Positions 10,348 through 23,423 of a stretch of 64,000 nt of DNA are shown here, piece after piece. The position numbers and the translations under genes are program-made. The first letter of the stretch is position 1; each line of letters begins with the position of its first letter. This DNA comes from Stutzerimonas stutzeri TS44 (GTDB lineage: Bacteria > Pseudomonadota > Gammaproteobacteria > Pseudomonadales > Pseudomonadaceae). The stretch spans positions 310,001 to 374,000 of the forward strand of contig AJXE01000001.1 of the NCBI GenBank assembly GCA_000263395.1, read 5' to 3'. A model generated the notes under the pieces. It was given only the letters and a program-made list of their open reading frames with translations, had not been told where the DNA came from and did not search any database.

Positions 10348-13088
10348 GCGAGTCGCTCGCGCCGGTGGCGCAGATTGCGGGCGTCACCCTGCAGTATGGC
10401 CAGACCCGCGCGCTGGACGCTCTCGACGTCGAGCTGCCGGCCCGCCGCATGGTCGGCCTGATCGGCCCGGACGGCGTCGGCAAGTCCAGCCTGCTGGCGC
10501 TGATCGCCGGCGCGCGGCGCATCCAGCAAGGCAGCGTGCGCGTGCTCGACGGCGACATGGGCGACGCCGGCCATCGCCGCGCCGTGTGCCCGCGCATCGC
10601 CTACATGCCGCAGGGACTGGGCAAGAACCTCTACCCGACGCTCACGGTCGCCGAAAACCTGGAATTCTTCGGCCGGCTGTTCGGCCAGGACGCCGCCGAG
10701 CGGCGCTGGCGCATCGCCGAGCTAACCCGCAGCACCGGCCTCGCGCCGTTCCTCGAGCGCCCGGCGGGCAAACTCTCCGGCGGCATGAAGCAGAAGCTCG
10801 GGCTGTGTTGCGCGCTGATCCACGACCCCGACCTGCTGATCCTCGACGAGCCGACCACCGGCGTCGACCCGCTGTCGCGCGCGCAGTTCTGGGAGCTGAT
10901 CGCGCGCATCCGCGCCGAGCGCCCGCAGATGAGCGTGCTGGTAGCCACCGCCTACATGGACGAAGCGCAGCGCTTCGATCATCTGGTGGCGATGGACGCC
11001 GGACGTATCCTCGCCACCGGCTCGCCGGCCGAGCTGCTGGCGCGCACCGCCAGCGACAGCCTCGAAGAAGCGTTCATCGGCCTGCTGCCGGAAGACAAGC
11101 GCCGCCGCCACCGCACGCTGGAAATCCCGCCGCGCGAGGCCAGCGACAGCATCGCCATCGAGGCGCACGACCTGACCATGCGCTTCGGCGACTTCGTCGC
11201 GGTGGATCGCGTCAACCTGCGCATCGAGCGCGGCGAAATCTTCGGCTTCCTCGGCTCCAACGGCTGCGGCAAGACCACCACCATGAAGATGCTCACCGGC
11301 CTGCTGCCGGCCAGCGAGGGCCGCGCGCTGCTGTTCGGCAAGCCGGTGGACCCGCACGACCTGCAGACCCGCCAGCGCGTCGGCTACATGTCGCAGTCGT
11401 TCTCGCTGTACAGCGAACTCACCGTGCGGCAGAACCTCGATCTGCACGCGCGGCTGTTCCACATTCCCGCCGAGCGCCGCGAGTCGCGCATCCGCGAGAT
11501 GCTCGAGCGCTTCGAGCTGGCCGCCGAGGCCGACAGCCTGCCCACCGCGCTGCCGCTGGGCGTACGCCAGCGCCTGTCGCTGGCGGTGGCGGTGATCCAC
11601 GCGCCGGAGATGCTGATCCTCGACGAGCCGACCTCGGGCGTCGACCCGGTGGCGCGCGACGGCTTCTGGGAGCTGCTGGTCCAGCTGTCGCGCGAAGACG
11701 GCGTGACCATCTTCATCTCCACCCACTTCATGAACGAGGCGCTGCGCTGCGACCGCATCTCGCTGATGCACGCCGGCCGCGTGCTCGACAGCGACACGCC
11801 GCAGGGGCTGATGGCCAAGCGCGGCCTGGCGACGCTGGAACAGACCTTCATCGCCTACCTCGAGGACGCCGTGGCCGAAGGCGCGGCTGCCGCCCCGGCG
11901 AGCGCAGCGCCGACACGCGTCGCGCCACCGCCGGCCGGCAATGGCAATGGCGCCGCGCAGAACCGCTTCAGCCTGCGCCGGCTGCTCAGCTACAGCCGCC
12001 GCGAGGCGATGGAGCTGCGCCGCGATCCGATCCGCGCCACGCTGGCGATGCTCGGCACGGTGATCCTGATGTTCATCATGGGCTACGGGGTCAGCTTCGA
12101 CGTGGAGAACCTGACCTACGCCGTGCTCGACCGCGACCAGACCACCACCAGCCAGGGCTACCTGCTGAACATCGCCGGCTCGCGCTACTTCATCGAGAAG
12201 GCGCCACTGGCCAGCTACGACGAACTGGACCGGCGCCTGCGCAGTGGCGACATCAGCCTGGCGATCGAGATTCCGCCGAACTTCGGCCGCGACCTCAAGC
12301 GCGGGGCGGTGCCGCAGGTGGCGTTCTGGATCGACGGTGCCATGCCGATGCGCGCCGACACCATCAAGGGCTACGCGCAGGGCATCCACCTCACCTACCT
12401 GCAGCAACTGGCGCGCGAGGCCGGCGTCGAGGCGCAGCTGTCGCCGGCCGACGTGGCGATCCGCTACCGCTACAACCCGGACGTGCAGAGCCTGCCGGCG
12501 ATGGTGCCGGCGATGATCCCGCTGCTGCTGATGATGATTCCGGCGATGCTCACCGCGCTCGGCGTGGTGCGCGAGAAGGAGCTGGGCTCGATCACCAACT
12601 TCTACGTCACGCCGACCACCCGCCTGGAGTTCCTGCTCGGCAAGCAGCTGCCGTACATCGCCCTGGGCATGTTCAACTTCGCCACCCTGGCGCTCTTGGC
12701 GGTGTTCGTCTTCGGCATTCCGATCAAGGGCAGCATCCTCACCCTGTGCCTCGGCGCGCTGCTCTACGTCGCCTGCGCCACGGGCCTCGGCCTGCTGATG
12801 TCGTCGATCCTCAACAGCCAGATCGCGGCGATCTTCGGCACCACCATCGTCACGCTGCTGCCGGCGATCCAGTTCTCCGGGCTGATTCACCCGGTCTCGG
12901 CGATGGAAGGCGTCGGCGCCTTCGTCGGCAAGCTCTACCCGACCAGCCACTTCCTGATCATCAGCCGCGGGGTGTTCTCCAAGGCGCTCGGGCTGGTCGA
13001 GCTGTACCCGTATTTCATCCCCATGCTGCTGGCCATTCCGCTGCTGACGGCGCTCAGCGTCGCCGGTCTGCGCAAGCAGGAGAAATGA
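10344..13088 (+). CDS. rbbA: RbbA-type fused ABC ATPase/permease
   Basis: 914 aa with two ABC ATPase domains followed by an ABC-2 membrane domain in one chain. Domain 1 has Walker A GPDGVGKS (41-48) and signature [11 protein letters not shown]. Domain 2 has Walker A GSNGCGKT (304-311) but a degenerate signature [11 protein letters not shown], with Walker [13 protein letters not shown]. The permease part starts after a low-complexity Ala/Pro linker (about 513-535) and has the first span [17 protein letters not shown], a large periplasmic loop, then further spans ([20 protein letters not shown] onward). E. coli RbbA was described as a ribosome-associated ATPase, but the architecture is that of an exporter. 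The gene overlaps the HlyD stop and is followed one base later by yhhJ. Confidence 0.88.
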   Translation: MSESLAPVAQIAGVTLQYGQTRALDALDVELPARRMVGLIGPDGVGKSSLLALIAGARRIQQGSVRVLDGDMGDAGHRRAVCPRIAYMPQGLGKNLYPTLTVAENLEFFGRLFGQDAAERRWRIAELTRSTGLAPFLERPAGKLSGGMKQKLGLCCALIHDPDLLILDEPTTGVDPLSRAQFWELIARIRAERPQMSVLVATAYMDEAQRFDHLVAMDAGRILATGSPAELLARTASDSLEEAFIGLLPEDKRRRHRTLEIPPREASDSIAIEAHDLTMRFGDFVAVDRVNLRIERGEIFGFLGSNGCGKTTTMKMLTGLLPASEGRALLFGKPVDPHDLQTRQRVGYMSQSFSLYSELTVRQNLDLHARLFHIPAERRESRIREMLERFELAAEADSLPTALPLGVRQRLSLAVAVIHAPEMLILDEPTSGVDPVARDGFWELLVQLSREDGVTIFISTHFMNEALRCDRISLMHAGRVLDSDTPQGLMAKRGLATLEQTFIAYLEDAVAEGAAAAPASAAPTRVAPPPAGNGNGAAQNRFSLRRLLSYSRREAMELRRDPIRATLAMLGTVILMFIMGYGVSFDVENLTYAVLDRDQTTTSQGYLLNIAGSRYFIEKAPLASYDELDRRLRSGDISLAIEIPPNFGRDLKRGAVPQVAFWIDGAMPMRADTIKGYAQGIHLTYLQQLAREAGVEAQLSPADVAIRYRYNPDVQSLPAMVPAMIPLLLMMIPAMLTALGVVREKELGSITNFYVTPTTRLEFLLGKQLPYIALGMFNFATLALLAVFVFGIPIKGSILTLCLGALLYVACATGLGLLMSSILNSQIAAIFGTTIVTLLPAIQFSGLIHPVSAMEGVGAFVGKLYPTSHFLIISRGVFSKALGLVELYPYFIPMLLAIPLLTALSVAGLRKQEK

Positions 13089-13089
13089 C

Positions 13090-14217
13090 ATGGGCCACAC
13101 CGCACGCAAGCTCAGCAACATCCTCCAGCTCGGCCTCAAGGAGCTGCGCAGCCTCTACCGCGACCCGGCGATGCTGGTGCTGATCATCTATTCGTTCACC
13201 GTGGCCATCTACGAAGGCGCCACCGCAGTGCCGGAAGCGCCGCACCGGGCGAGCATCGCGGTGGTCGACGAGGACCGCTCGCAGGCCTCGCTGCGCATCA
13301 TCAACGCCTTCCAGCTGCCGTATTTCATCCAGCCCAAGGCCATCGATCTGGCGCAGATGGACAGCGGCATGGACGCCGGCCTGTACACCTTCACCCTGAA
13401 CATTCCGCCGGGCTTCCAGGAAGACCTGCTCGCCGGGCGCCAGCCGAGCATCCAGCTCAACGTCGATGCCACCCAGGTCAGCCAGGCGTTCACCGGTGCC
13501 GGACACATCCAGCAGATCATCGCCAGCGAGACCGGCGAGTTCGTCCGCCGCTACCGCGGCGGCGACGCGCTGCCGGTCGAGGCGGTGGTGCGCACGGCGT
13601 TCAACCCCAACCTCAGCCGCGCCTGGTTCGGCGCGGTGAACGAGGTGATCAACCAGATCACCATGCTGGCGATCATCCTCACCGGCGCCGCGCTGATCCG
13701 CGAGCGCGAGCACGGCACCATCGAACACCTGCTGGTGATGCCGGTGACGCCGTTCGAGATCATGGTCGGCAAGGTCTGGGCGATGGGGCTGGTGGTGCTG
13801 GCGGCATCGGCGTTCGCCCTGCGCTTCGTCGTCGAGGGCTGGCTGGACATCCCGATCCAGGGCTCGCTGCTGCTGTTCGCCGGCGGCGCCGCGCTGCACC
13901 TGTTCGCCGCCACCTCGATGGGCATCTTCTTCGGCACGGTGGCGCGCTCGATGCCGCAGCTGGGCCTCTTGGTGATCCTCACGCTGATCCCGCTGCAGAT
14001 TCTTTCCGGCGGGGTGACGCCGCGCGAGAGCATGCCCGAGCTGGTGCAGCAGGTGATGCTGTTCGCCCCGACCACGCACTTCGTCGAACTGGCGCAGGCC
14101 ATCCTGTTCCGCAGCGCCGGTGCCGCGGTGGTCTGGCCGCAGCTGCTGGCCCTGGCGGCGATCGGCGCGGTGTTCTTCGTCGGCGCGCTGTCGCGGCTGC
14201 GCAAGTCGCTGCGCTGA
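13090..14217 (+). CDS. yhhJ: ABC-2 type permease (YhhJ-like)
   Basis: Second permease of the yhiI-rbbA-yhhJ exporter, 375 aa, with its ATG one base after the rbbA stop. An N-terminal span (MLVLIIYSFTVAIYEGA) is followed by a large periplasmic domain (about residues 45-180), then five hydrophobic segments. The cytoplasmic motif REREHGTIEHLLVMPVTPFE is diagnostic of ABC-2 permeases. The fused membrane domain of RbbA and this protein probably form the pore as a heterodimer. The substrate is unknown. Confidence 0.87.
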   Translation: MGHTARKLSNILQLGLKELRSLYRDPAMLVLIIYSFTVAIYEGATAVPEAPHRASIAVVDEDRSQASLRIINAFQLPYFIQPKAIDLAQMDSGMDAGLYTFTLNIPPGFQEDLLAGRQPSIQLNVDATQVSQAFTGAGHIQQIIASETGEFVRRYRGGDALPVEAVVRTAFNPNLSRAWFGAVNEVINQITMLAIILTGAALIREREHGTIEHLLVMPVTPFEIMVGKVWAMGLVVLAASAFALRFVVEGWLDIPIQGSLLLFAGGAALHLFAATSMGIFFGTVARSMPQLGLLVILTLIPLQILSGGVTPRESMPELVQQVMLFAPTTHFVELAQAILFRSAGAAVVWPQLLALAAIGAVFFVGALSRLRKSLR

Positions 14218-14520
14218 CGCACCGTTCGTCCCGCCAAAGCGGACCCGGCGCGAGATTCCGGGCCTGCTCCGCCGCCGCAACTGCAGCCAGGCGCCCGCTT
14301 CCCTGAACCCTGCGCGGCGCCTCGCCCGGCGCATCTTCCACGGTCCGCCGCCCGGCACGCTACCTGGCGCCTGGCCAGCATCCTATACTGCGCGGCGTAA
14401 CCAAACGGTCATGGCCGGCGCCGGGCGCCCATGGGAATTTTTGTAGCGCTGCCCGGTCTATCCAGCCGACACATGCTCAGAGCCTGCTGCTCCAGAGCAC
14501 GCCAAGGAAGCCCGATCACC
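14218..14520. other. Intergenic region between yhhJ and rmlB
   Basis: About 300 bases without a gene. The first part is GC-rich and featureless. Near 14384 there is a good -10-like hexamer, and the last 15 bases carry the rmlB ribosome site (AAGGAAG, spacing about 9). Confidence 0.5.
14361..14389 (+). promoter_or_regulatory. Possible sigma-70 promoter of the rml operon
   Basis: TATACT at 14384-14389 is one base from the -10 consensus. The hexamer 17 bases upstream (TACCTG, 14361-14366) is a poor -35. It would give an untranslated leader of about 125 bases. Motif evidence only. Confidence 0.35.
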
Positions 14521-15594
14521 ATGCGCATTCTCGTAACTGGCGGGGCCGGATTCATCGGCTCGGCACTGATTCGCCACCTCATCCACGATACCGAGCACAG
14601 CGTGCTCAACCTGGACAAGCTGACCTACGCCGGCAACCTCGAATCGCTGGCCGCCGTGGCAGAGCATCCGCGCTATCAGTTCCTCCAGGCCGACATCGCC
14701 GATCGTGAGCGGGTCAGCGAGGCGCTGCTGGACTTCCAGCCGGACGCCATCATGCACCTGGCCGCCGAATCGCACGTCGACCGCTCCATCGACGGCCCGG
14801 CCGAATTCATCCAGACCAACATCGTCGGCACCTACCAGCTGCTCGAAGCCGCCCGCGCCTACTGGCAGAGCCTGCCGGCCGAGCGCCGCGAAGCCTTCCG
14901 CTTCCACCACATCTCCACCGACGAGGTGTACGGCGACCTGCACGGCACCGACGATCTGTTCACCGAAACCACACCCTACGCGCCGAGTTCGCCCTATTCG
15001 GCAAGCAAGGCCGCGTCCGACCACTTGGTGCGCGCCTGGCAGCGCACCTACGGCCTGCCGGTACTGATCACCAACTGCTCGAACAACTACGGGCCGTTCC
15101 ACTTCCCCGAGAAGCTGATCCCGCTGGTGATCCTCAACGCGCTGGACGGCAAGCCGCTGCCGGTCTACGGCGACGGCGCGCAGATTCGCGACTGGCTGTT
15201 CGTCGAAGACCACGCCCGCGCGCTGCTCACGGTGGTGAGCAAGGGCGAGGTCGGCGAGACCTACAACATCGGCGGCCACAACGAGCAGAAGAACATCGAC
15301 GTGGTGCGCGGCATCTGCGCGCTGCTCGAAGAGCTGGCGCCGCACAAGCCGGCTGGCGTGGCACGCTTCGAGGACCTGATCACCTTCGTCACCGACCGCC
15401 CAGGCCATGACCTGCGCTACGCCATCGACGCCGGCAAGATCGAGCACGAGCTCGGCTGGGTGCCGCAGGAAACCTTCCCGAGCGGCCTGCGCAAGACCGT
15501 GCAGTGGTACCTCAACAACCTCGAATGGTGCCGTCGCGTCCAGGACGGCAGCTATCAACGCGAGCGCCTCGGCGCCCTGGAGAACATCGCATGA
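14521..15594 (+). CDS. rmlB: dTDP-glucose 4,6-dehydratase
   Basis: Second enzyme of dTDP-L-rhamnose synthesis: converts dTDP-glucose to the 4-keto-6-deoxy sugar with bound NAD+. It has 357 aa from the ATG at 14521; upstream in-frame codons lack a ribosome site and are not conserved in type. The Rossmann motif TGGAGFIGS is at the N-terminus. The active site shows [11 protein letters not shown] (Asp-Glu pair) and the SDR YSASK (Tyr and Lys). [11 protein letters not shown] and [17 protein letters not shown] are family motifs. The stop overlaps the rmlA ATG. The rhamnose feeds LPS core/O-antigen and, in some strains, rhamnolipids. Confidence 0.97.
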   Translation: MRILVTGGAGFIGSALIRHLIHDTEHSVLNLDKLTYAGNLESLAAVAEHPRYQFLQADIADRERVSEALLDFQPDAIMHLAAESHVDRSIDGPAEFIQTNIVGTYQLLEAARAYWQSLPAERREAFRFHHISTDEVYGDLHGTDDLFTETTPYAPSSPYSASKAASDHLVRAWQRTYGLPVLITNCSNNYGPFHFPEKLIPLVILNALDGKPLPVYGDGAQIRDWLFVEDHARALLTVVSKGEVGETYNIGGHNEQKNIDVVRGICALLEELAPHKPAGVARFEDLITFVTDRPGHDLRYAIDAGKIEHELGWVPQETFPSGLRKTVQWYLNNLEWCRRVQDGSYQRERLGALENIA

Positions 15595-16463
15595 AGGGAA
15601 TCATCCTCGCCGGCGGGTCCGGCACGCGCCTGCACCCCATCACCCTCGGCGTGTCCAAGCAGCTGTTGCCGATCTACGACAAGCCGATGGTCTATTACCC
15701 GCTGTCGGTGCTGATGCTCGCCGGCATCCGCGACGTGCTGATCATCTCCACCCCGCACGACCTGCCGCAGTACCAGAACCTGCTCGGCGACGGCAGCCAG
15801 TTCGGCATCCGCCTGCAGTATGCCGAGCAGCCCTCGCCGGACGGCCTGGCCCAGGCCTTCCTGATCGGCGAGGAGTTCATCGGCAGCGACCCGGTGTGCC
15901 TGATCCTCGGCGACAACATCTTCCACGGCCAGCACTTCACCGAGAAGCTGCAACGCGCCGCACGCCAGGACAAGGGCGCCACGGTGTTCGGCTACTGGGT
16001 CAACGACCCGGAGCGCTTCGGCGTGATCGACTTCGACGAGAACGGCAAGGCGCTGTCGATCGAGGAGAAGCCGAAGAAGCCCAAGTCCAGCTACGCGGTG
16101 ACCGGCCTGTACTTCTACGACAACGACGTGATCGAGATCGCCAAGTCGATCAAGCCCTCGCCGCGCGGCGAGCTGGAGATCACCGACGTCAACATGGCCT
16201 ACCTCACGCGCGGCGACCTCAACGTCGAGCGCTTCGGCCGCGGCTTCGCCTGGCTCGACACCGGCACCCACGACAGCCTGCTGGAAGCCGCGCAATACGT
16301 GCAGACCATCGAGCACCGCCAGGGCCTGAAGGTCGCCTGCCTGGAGGAAATCGCCTATCAGCACAAGTGGATCGACCGCGAGCAACTGCTGCGCCGCGCC
16401 GATGCGCTGGGCAAGACCGGCTACGGCCAGTACCTGTTCAAGCTGGCAGGTGAGGACGCATGA
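15591..16463 (+). CDS. rmlA: Glucose-1-phosphate thymidylyltransferase
   Basis: First enzyme of the pathway: joins glucose-1-phosphate and dTTP to make dTDP-glucose, and is feedback-inhibited by dTDP-rhamnose in characterised homologues. 290 aa, close to the usual 293. The nucleotide-binding N-terminus is [18 protein letters not shown] with [20 protein letters not shown] supplies the metal-binding Asp, and [20 protein letters not shown] is a further family block. It overlaps rmlB by ATGA and rmlC likewise, so the four genes are translationally coupled. Confidence 0.97.
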   Translation: MKGIILAGGSGTRLHPITLGVSKQLLPIYDKPMVYYPLSVLMLAGIRDVLIISTPHDLPQYQNLLGDGSQFGIRLQYAEQPSPDGLAQAFLIGEEFIGSDPVCLILGDNIFHGQHFTEKLQRAARQDKGATVFGYWVNDPERFGVIDFDENGKALSIEEKPKKPKSSYAVTGLYFYDNDVIEIAKSIKPSPRGELEITDVNMAYLTRGDLNVERFGRGFAWLDTGTHDSLLEAAQYVQTIEHRQGLKVACLEEIAYQHKWIDREQLLRRADALGKTGYGQYLFKLAGEDA

Positions 16464-17005
16464 AGGTCATCGAAACCAGCATTCCCGAGGTACTGATCAT
16501 CGAGCCGAAGGTGTTCGGCGACGAACGCGGTTTCTTCTACGAGAGCTTCAACGCGGCCGCCTTCGAGGCGGCCACCGGACTCAAGCGCCAGTTCGTCCAG
16601 GACAACCACTCCAAGTCCCAGCGCGGCGTGCTGCGCGGCCTGCACTACCAGATCCGGCAGCCGCAGGGAAAACTGGTGCGCGTGGTGGCCGGCGAGGTGT
16701 TCGACGTCGCCGTCGACCTGCGCCAGAGCTCGCCGAGCTTCGGCCACTGGACCGGCGTGCGCCTGAGCGCCGAGAACCAGCGCCAGCTGTGGATTCCCGA
16801 AGGCTTCGCGCACGGCTTCGTGGTGCTCAGCGAGAGTGCCGAGTTCCTCTACAAGACCACCGACTACTACGCCCCGGAGCACGAGCGCAGCCTGCTGTGG
16901 AACGACCCGGCGCTGGGCATCGAGTGGCCGCTCGACGAGGCGCCGCAGCTGTCGGCCAAGGACATCGCCGGCAAGCTGCTGCGCGATGCGGAGCTGTTCC
17001 CATGA
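16460..17005 (+). CDS. rmlC: dTDP-4-dehydrorhamnose 3,5-epimerase
   Basis: Third step: epimerises C3 and C5 of the keto sugar. 181 aa with a cupin fold. Motifs are [11 protein letters not shown], the catalytic-His region [18 protein letters not shown], and [34 protein letters not shown] and the [12 protein letters not shown] loop with its Tyr residues follow. Length and motifs match the family fully. Its ATG overlaps the rmlA stop, and its stop overlaps the rmlD start. Confidence 0.97.
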   Translation: MKVIETSIPEVLIIEPKVFGDERGFFYESFNAAAFEAATGLKRQFVQDNHSKSQRGVLRGLHYQIRQPQGKLVRVVAGEVFDVAVDLRQSSPSFGHWTGVRLSAENQRQLWIPEGFAHGFVVLSESAEFLYKTTDYYAPEHERSLLWNDPALGIEWPLDEAPQLSAKDIAGKLLRDAELFP

Positions 17006-17913
17006 AAATCCTGATCACCGGCAGCCGCGGCCAGCTCGCCCGTGAGCTGCAGCTGGAACTGGCCGGCGAGGGCAAGGTGCTCGCCCTCGGGCACAACGTG
17101 CTCGACCTGGCCGATCCGGCGCAGATTCGCGAGCAGGTGCGCCTGCTGCGCCCCGATCTGATCATCAACGCCGCCGCCTACACCGCGGTCGACCCGGCCG
17201 AGCGCGAGCGCGAACAGGCGTTCGCGGTGAACGCGCGCGGCCCCGGCGTGCTCGCCGAGGAGGCGGCACGGCTCGGCGTACCGCTGATCCACTATTCCAC
17301 CGATTATGTCTTCGACGGACGCAAGCCCGGCGCCTACACCGAGCAGGACATGCCACGCCCGCTGGGCGTCTACGGCGCCAGCAAGCTGGCCGGCGAGCAG
17401 GCGATCCAGGCGGTCGGCGGCGAGCAGCTGATCCTGCGCACCAGCTGGGTCTACTCCCGGCACGGCAAGAACTTCCTGCTGACCATGCAGCGCCTGCTGC
17501 ACGAGCGCGACCAGCTGTCGGTAGTCGCCGACGAGATCGGCGCGCCGACCTGGGCGCGCAGCATCGCCCGCACCAGCGCGGCGATGATCCGCCGCTGGCG
17601 CGACGGCCAGCGCGCGCTCGACGGCCTCTACCACCTGAGCGCCGCGGGCGAGACGTCCTGGTACGGCTTCGCCTGCAGCATCGCCGAGCATCTGCAGAAC
17701 GAGGGCAGGCTGCGCGCGCGGATCGAGCCGATCCGCTCGCAGGACTACCCCACCGCCGCCGAGCGCCCGCTCAATTCGCGGCTCGACTGCTCACGCCTGC
17801 AGCAGGACTGGGACCTGCAGCTGCCGGACTGGGAAAGCGCCCTGCACGAATGCCTGAACGCCCCCTGCGCGATCCAGCTGGCGCACCACGCCGCGCAGCA
17901 GCAGAGCCTCTGA
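17002..17913 (+). CDS. rmlD: dTDP-4-dehydrorhamnose reductase
   Basis: Last step: NAD(P)H reduction of the 4-keto group to give dTDP-L-rhamnose. 303 aa. The Rossmann start is [13 protein letters not shown], followed by NAAAYTAVDPAE. The active site has STDYVFDG and the SDR YGASKLAGE, and LRTSWVYSRHGKNF is a family block. The start at 17002 overlaps the rmlC stop. Here rmlD is last (order B-A-C-D), whereas P. aeruginosa PAO1 has B-D-A-C; the dct genes follow in both. Confidence 0.96.
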   Translation: MKILITGSRGQLARELQLELAGEGKVLALGHNVLDLADPAQIREQVRLLRPDLIINAAAYTAVDPAEREREQAFAVNARGPGVLAEEAARLGVPLIHYSTDYVFDGRKPGAYTEQDMPRPLGVYGASKLAGEQAIQAVGGEQLILRTSWVYSRHGKNFLLTMQRLLHERDQLSVVADEIGAPTWARSIARTSAAMIRRWRDGQRALDGLYHLSAAGETSWYGFACSIAEHLQNEGRLRARIEPIRSQDYPTAAERPLNSRLDCSRLQQDWDLQLPDWESALHECLNAPCAIQLAHHAAQQQSL

Positions 17914-17915
17914 GC

Positions 17916-17935
17916 GCCCGGCCGACGGACCGGGC
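17916..17935 (+). terminator. Hairpin after rmlD
   Basis: GCCCGG (17916-17921) and CCGGGC (17930-17935) flank an 8-base loop directly after the rmlD stop. There is no T-run, so termination would be weak. Confidence 0.4.
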
Positions 17936-18000
17936 AACGGTGCGGCACTGAATCTCGCGCCGCCGAACGTGCATAATGCGCCGGACCCACAGGCGCCCTC

Positions 18001-19805
18001 ATGACCGCATCCGCACTCACCCACCGCCCCCGCTGGCGCAACCTCGCGCTGCTCGCCCTGCTGCTGGCGCCGCTGCTGTGGCCGCTGCAACAACTGGCCG
18101 AGCGCTACTACCGCAGCGAACTGACCGAACAGAATCGCCAGACCCTCGACCTCTACGTCGCCAACCTGCTCGGCACGCTCAACCGCTACGAAGTGCTGCC
18201 GCGCATCCTCGGCGAGCTGCCGCAGATGCGCTCGGCGCTGCACAACGCCGGGGTGCCGCAGGTCCGCGACCGCGCCAACCGACTGCTGCGGCAACTGCAG
18301 CAGCGCACCGGCGCCGATGTGATCTACCTGATGGACACCTCGGGCACCACGCTGGCGGCCTCCAACTGGGATGCCGAGGACAGCTTCGTCAACCGCAACT
18401 TCGCCTTCCGTCCGTACTTTCGCCAGGCGATGGAAGGCCACCTCGGACGCTTCTTCGGCCTCGGCAACACCTCGGGCAAGCGCGGCTATTACTTCGGCTC
18501 GGCGGTGCGCGATGGCGAGCAGATCCTCGGCGTGCTGGTGGTCAAGGTCGATCTGGACCATACCGAAACGCTGTGGGGCAACACCCCGGAGCAGCTGATG
18601 GTGACCGACGCCTTCGGCGTGGTGATCCTCACCTCGCGCGCGGACTGGCGTTTTCGCGCCAGCCGCGCGCTGAGCGCCGAGGAGCGCGAGCAGATCGCCT
18701 TCGACCAGCCCTACACCACGCTCGAACCGCGCGACCTGACGCTGGACATCGATGCCTGGCTGATCCAGAGCCGCGAACTGAAGGAGACCGGCTGGAGCGT
18801 GCGCATCCTCGCGCCGATCGCGCTGGTCGAGCGGCCGGTGCGCACCGTGGTCGCCATCGGCGGCGCCACCCTGCTCGCGCTGTTGCTGCTGCTCGGCCTG
18901 CTGATGCAGCGCCGGCGGCACTTCCTCGACCGCCTGGCGCTCGACGTGCAGGCCCGCCGCGAGCTGGAGCAGCGCGTGCAGGAACGCACCCGCGACCTGG
19001 AGGCGCTGAACAGTCGCCTCAAGGTCGAGGTGCTCGAACGCGAACAGGCCCAGCAGGAGCTGGTGCGTGCCCAGGACGAGCTGCTGCAGGCCGGCAAGCT
19101 GTCGGCGCTGGGCACCATGAGCGCCAGTATCAGCCACGAACTGAACCAGCCGCTGGCGGCGATCCGCAGCTATGCCGACAACGCCGGCGTGCTGCTCGAC
19201 CAGCAGCGCAATGCCGAGGCACGCGACAACCTCCGGCTGATCAGCGAACTGACCGCGCGCATGGCCTCGATCATCGCGCACCTGCGCGCCTTCGCCCGCC
19301 GCGACCAGCATGCGCCCGAACGCGTCGCCCTGCAGCCGGCGCTGGACGATGCGCTGGCGCTGGTCGCCAAGCGCCGCCAGGCGCTGGGCGTGGAGCTGGT
19401 GCGCGACCTGCCGGAAGCCACGCTATGGGTGCAGGCCGGCGAGACGCGGCTGCGGCAGATCCTCGCCAACCTGCTGGCCAACGCCCTCGACGCCCTGGCC
19501 GAGCGCCCGCCGGTCAGGCGCATCTGGCTGCGCGCCGAACTGCAGGACAACGGCGTGCTGCTGACCCTGCGCGACAACGGCCCGGGCTTTTCCGCCGATG
19601 CGCTGCGTCGCGCGCGCGAGCCGTTCTTCACCACCAAGACCAGCACCCAGGGCCTCGGCCTCGGCCTGGCGATCTGCGATACGCTGGTGCGCGCGCTGGG
19701 CGGCGAGCTGAACCTGGCCAACCACCCCGAGGGCGGCGCCCAGCTGGGCCTGTTCCTGCGCAGCGCCGAACCCGGCACCGCCTTCCCGAGCGAGGATCAC
19801 CTGCA

Positions 19806-19809
<4 letters not shown>
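18001..19809 (+). CDS. dctB: C4-dicarboxylate sensor histidine kinase DctB
   Basis: Inner-membrane sensor for C4-dicarboxylates, 602 aa. Two transmembrane helices (about 12-34 and 280-302) enclose a periplasmic double-PAS/dCache domain with the DctB ligand motif NFAFRPYF and GKRGYYFGSAV. A coiled coil leads to the HisKA domain: SISHELNQPL, phospho-acceptor His379. The ATPase boxes are N (ILANLLANALDAL), G1 (LRDNGPGF), F (PFFTTKT) and G2 (GLGLGLAICDTL). The gene overlaps dctD by ATGA, and the TRAP genes it should control follow. Close synteny with PA5165-PA5169 supports the symbol. Confidence 0.93.
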
Positions 19810-21194
<1,385 letters not shown>

Positions 21195-21195
21195 C

Positions 21196-21211
21196 TGGCG
21201 GTTTTCCGCCA
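21196..21211 (+). terminator. Short hairpin after dctD
   Basis: TGGCGG (21196-21201), loop TTTT, CCGCCA (21206-21211), one base after the dctD stop. It likely separates the regulator transcript from the TRAP operon. Confidence 0.5.
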
Positions 21212-21333
21212 TTCCGTCCGCGCACGTCCCGCCTGCGACGAATTGCCTCGAATCCTCCCCCCGGCGCCGCCAGCCGCGCCGTGCGCAAGGCGCAAAGCTG
21301 CGACCCAGACGGCTTTCCTGGCATCCACCCATT

Positions 21334-21365
21334 CAAAGCTTCATGCGCAGCTGGTACAAGCTTTG
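21334..21365. promoter_or_regulatory. Candidate upstream activator site (DctD)
   Basis: A perfect 8-bp inverted repeat, CAAAGCTT (21334-21341) and AAGCTTTG (21358-21365), with a 16-base centre, sits about 25-55 bases upstream of the -24 element. It is a plausible enhancer-type site for DctD. The assignment rests on position and symmetry only, and it is closer to the promoter than many such sites. Confidence 0.4.
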
Positions 21366-21390
21366 CCCACGCAAGGATGCAATCTCTGGC

Positions 21391-21406
21391 TGGCACAGGC
21401 ATTGCT
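21391..21406 (+). promoter_or_regulatory. Sigma-54 (-24/-12) promoter of dctPQM
   Basis: TGGCAC (21391-21396), 5 bases, then TTGCT (21402-21406). The invariant GG and GC are exactly 10 bases apart, a near-perfect match to the RpoN consensus. The transcript would start near 21417, about 118 bases before dctP. The adjacent NtrC-type dctD gene fits. Confidence 0.85.
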
Positions 21407-21408
21407 AA

Positions 21409-22530
<1,122 letters not shown>

Positions 22531-22538
22531 GCTGTACC

Positions 22539-22563
22539 AGGGGCGGGCTACCCGCCCGCCCCT
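22539..22563 (+). terminator. Intercistronic hairpin between dctP and dctQ
   Basis: A perfect 10-bp GC stem (22539-22548 with 22554-22563), loop TACCC, 8 bases after the dctP stop, without a T-run. It probably acts as an attenuator or protects the 3' end of the dctP message. Confidence 0.6.
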
Positions 22564-22793
22564 GCTGTAATTCCGGAAGTACCGACAGCCCAGTGAAAAA
22601 ACACAGCAGCTAGCGAAGACGACGCCCGCACCAAGGGCAGGACGGCAGAGGCCCAGGCGATCCCGGCCACACCGCTTCTCTGGCGACAACAAGAGTTTTC
22701 ATTGTGCTGTTACTCCAGCCGCCCCGGCTGGTTCATGGCGCACGTTCCGTGTTCGCCCACCGTAAACTTGCAGTCCATCGGGAGATGTCATCC

Positions 22794-23423
22794 ATGAACG
22801 CCCTGCGGCGCGTCTGGGACCACTTCGAGGAGAGCTTCATCGCTTTCCTGCTGGCGGCCATGACACTGGTGACGTTCGTCTACGTCATTCTCAACAACCT
22901 CTACACGCTGTTCTACGACCTGGGCGATCGGTTCGAGGGCAGCGCCGATTTCTGGTTCGCCATCGGCGACTTCATCATCGGCCTGGCCCAGTCCATGACC
23001 TGGAGTACCGCGCTGACCAAGGCGCTGTTCGCCTGGCTGATCTTCTTCGGCCTGGCCTATGGCGTGCGCACCGCCGGCCATATCGGCGTCGATGCGCTGG
23101 TCAAGCTTGCGCCGCGCCACGTGCAGCGCATCATCGGCATCATCGCCGGCCTCATCTGCCTGGGCTACGCCGGGCTGCTGAGCGTCGCCAGCTTCGAGTG
23201 GATCCACACCCTGTTCAACGCCAACATCGGCGCCGAGGACCTGGGCCACGTCGGCGTCAAGCAGTGGCACATCGGCCTGATCGTGCCGTTCGGCTTCGCG
23301 CTGATGTTCATCCGTTTCGCCGAGATTTTCGTGCGCATCCTGCGTAATCAGCAGACCGGTCTGGGGCTCGCCGACGAAGCCGCCGATGCGGTCAAACTGA
23401 CCGAGCACGAGGAGCACAAGTAA
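22794..23423 (+). CDS. dctQ: TRAP transporter small membrane subunit DctQ
   Basis: The small (4-helix) inner-membrane subunit joining the binding protein to the DctM channel. 209 aa from the ATG at 22794, which has GGGAG nine bases upstream; the in-frame ATG at 22785 has none. Helices lie at FIAFLLAAMTLVTFVYVIL, ALFAWLIFFGLAYGVRTAG, IIGIIAGLICLGYAGLLS and WHIGLIVPFGFALMFIRF. The GHIGVDAL segment is typical of DctQ. About 260 bases of untranslated DNA with the hairpin separate it from dctP; it abuts dctM directly. Confidence 0.92.
   Translation: MNALRRVWDHFEESFIAFLLAAMTLVTFVYVILNNLYTLFYDLGDRFEGSADFWFAIGDFIIGLAQSMTWSTALTKALFAWLIFFGLAYGVRTAGHIGVDALVKLAPRHVQRIIGIIAGLICLGYAGLLSVASFEWIHTLFNANIGAEDLGHVGVKQWHIGLIVPFGFALMFIRFAEIFVRILRNQQTGLGLADEAADAVKLTEHEEHK

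Noticed and set aside
10722..13139. An 805-codon minus-strand open frame opposite rbbA
   Set aside because: Antisense artefact of GC-rich codon bias; the plus strand has two complete ABC domains.
14436..14460. A possible ops/JUMPstart element (GTAGCG) before rmlB
   Set aside because: Only a GTAGCG core is present; the longer ops consensus is not matched.
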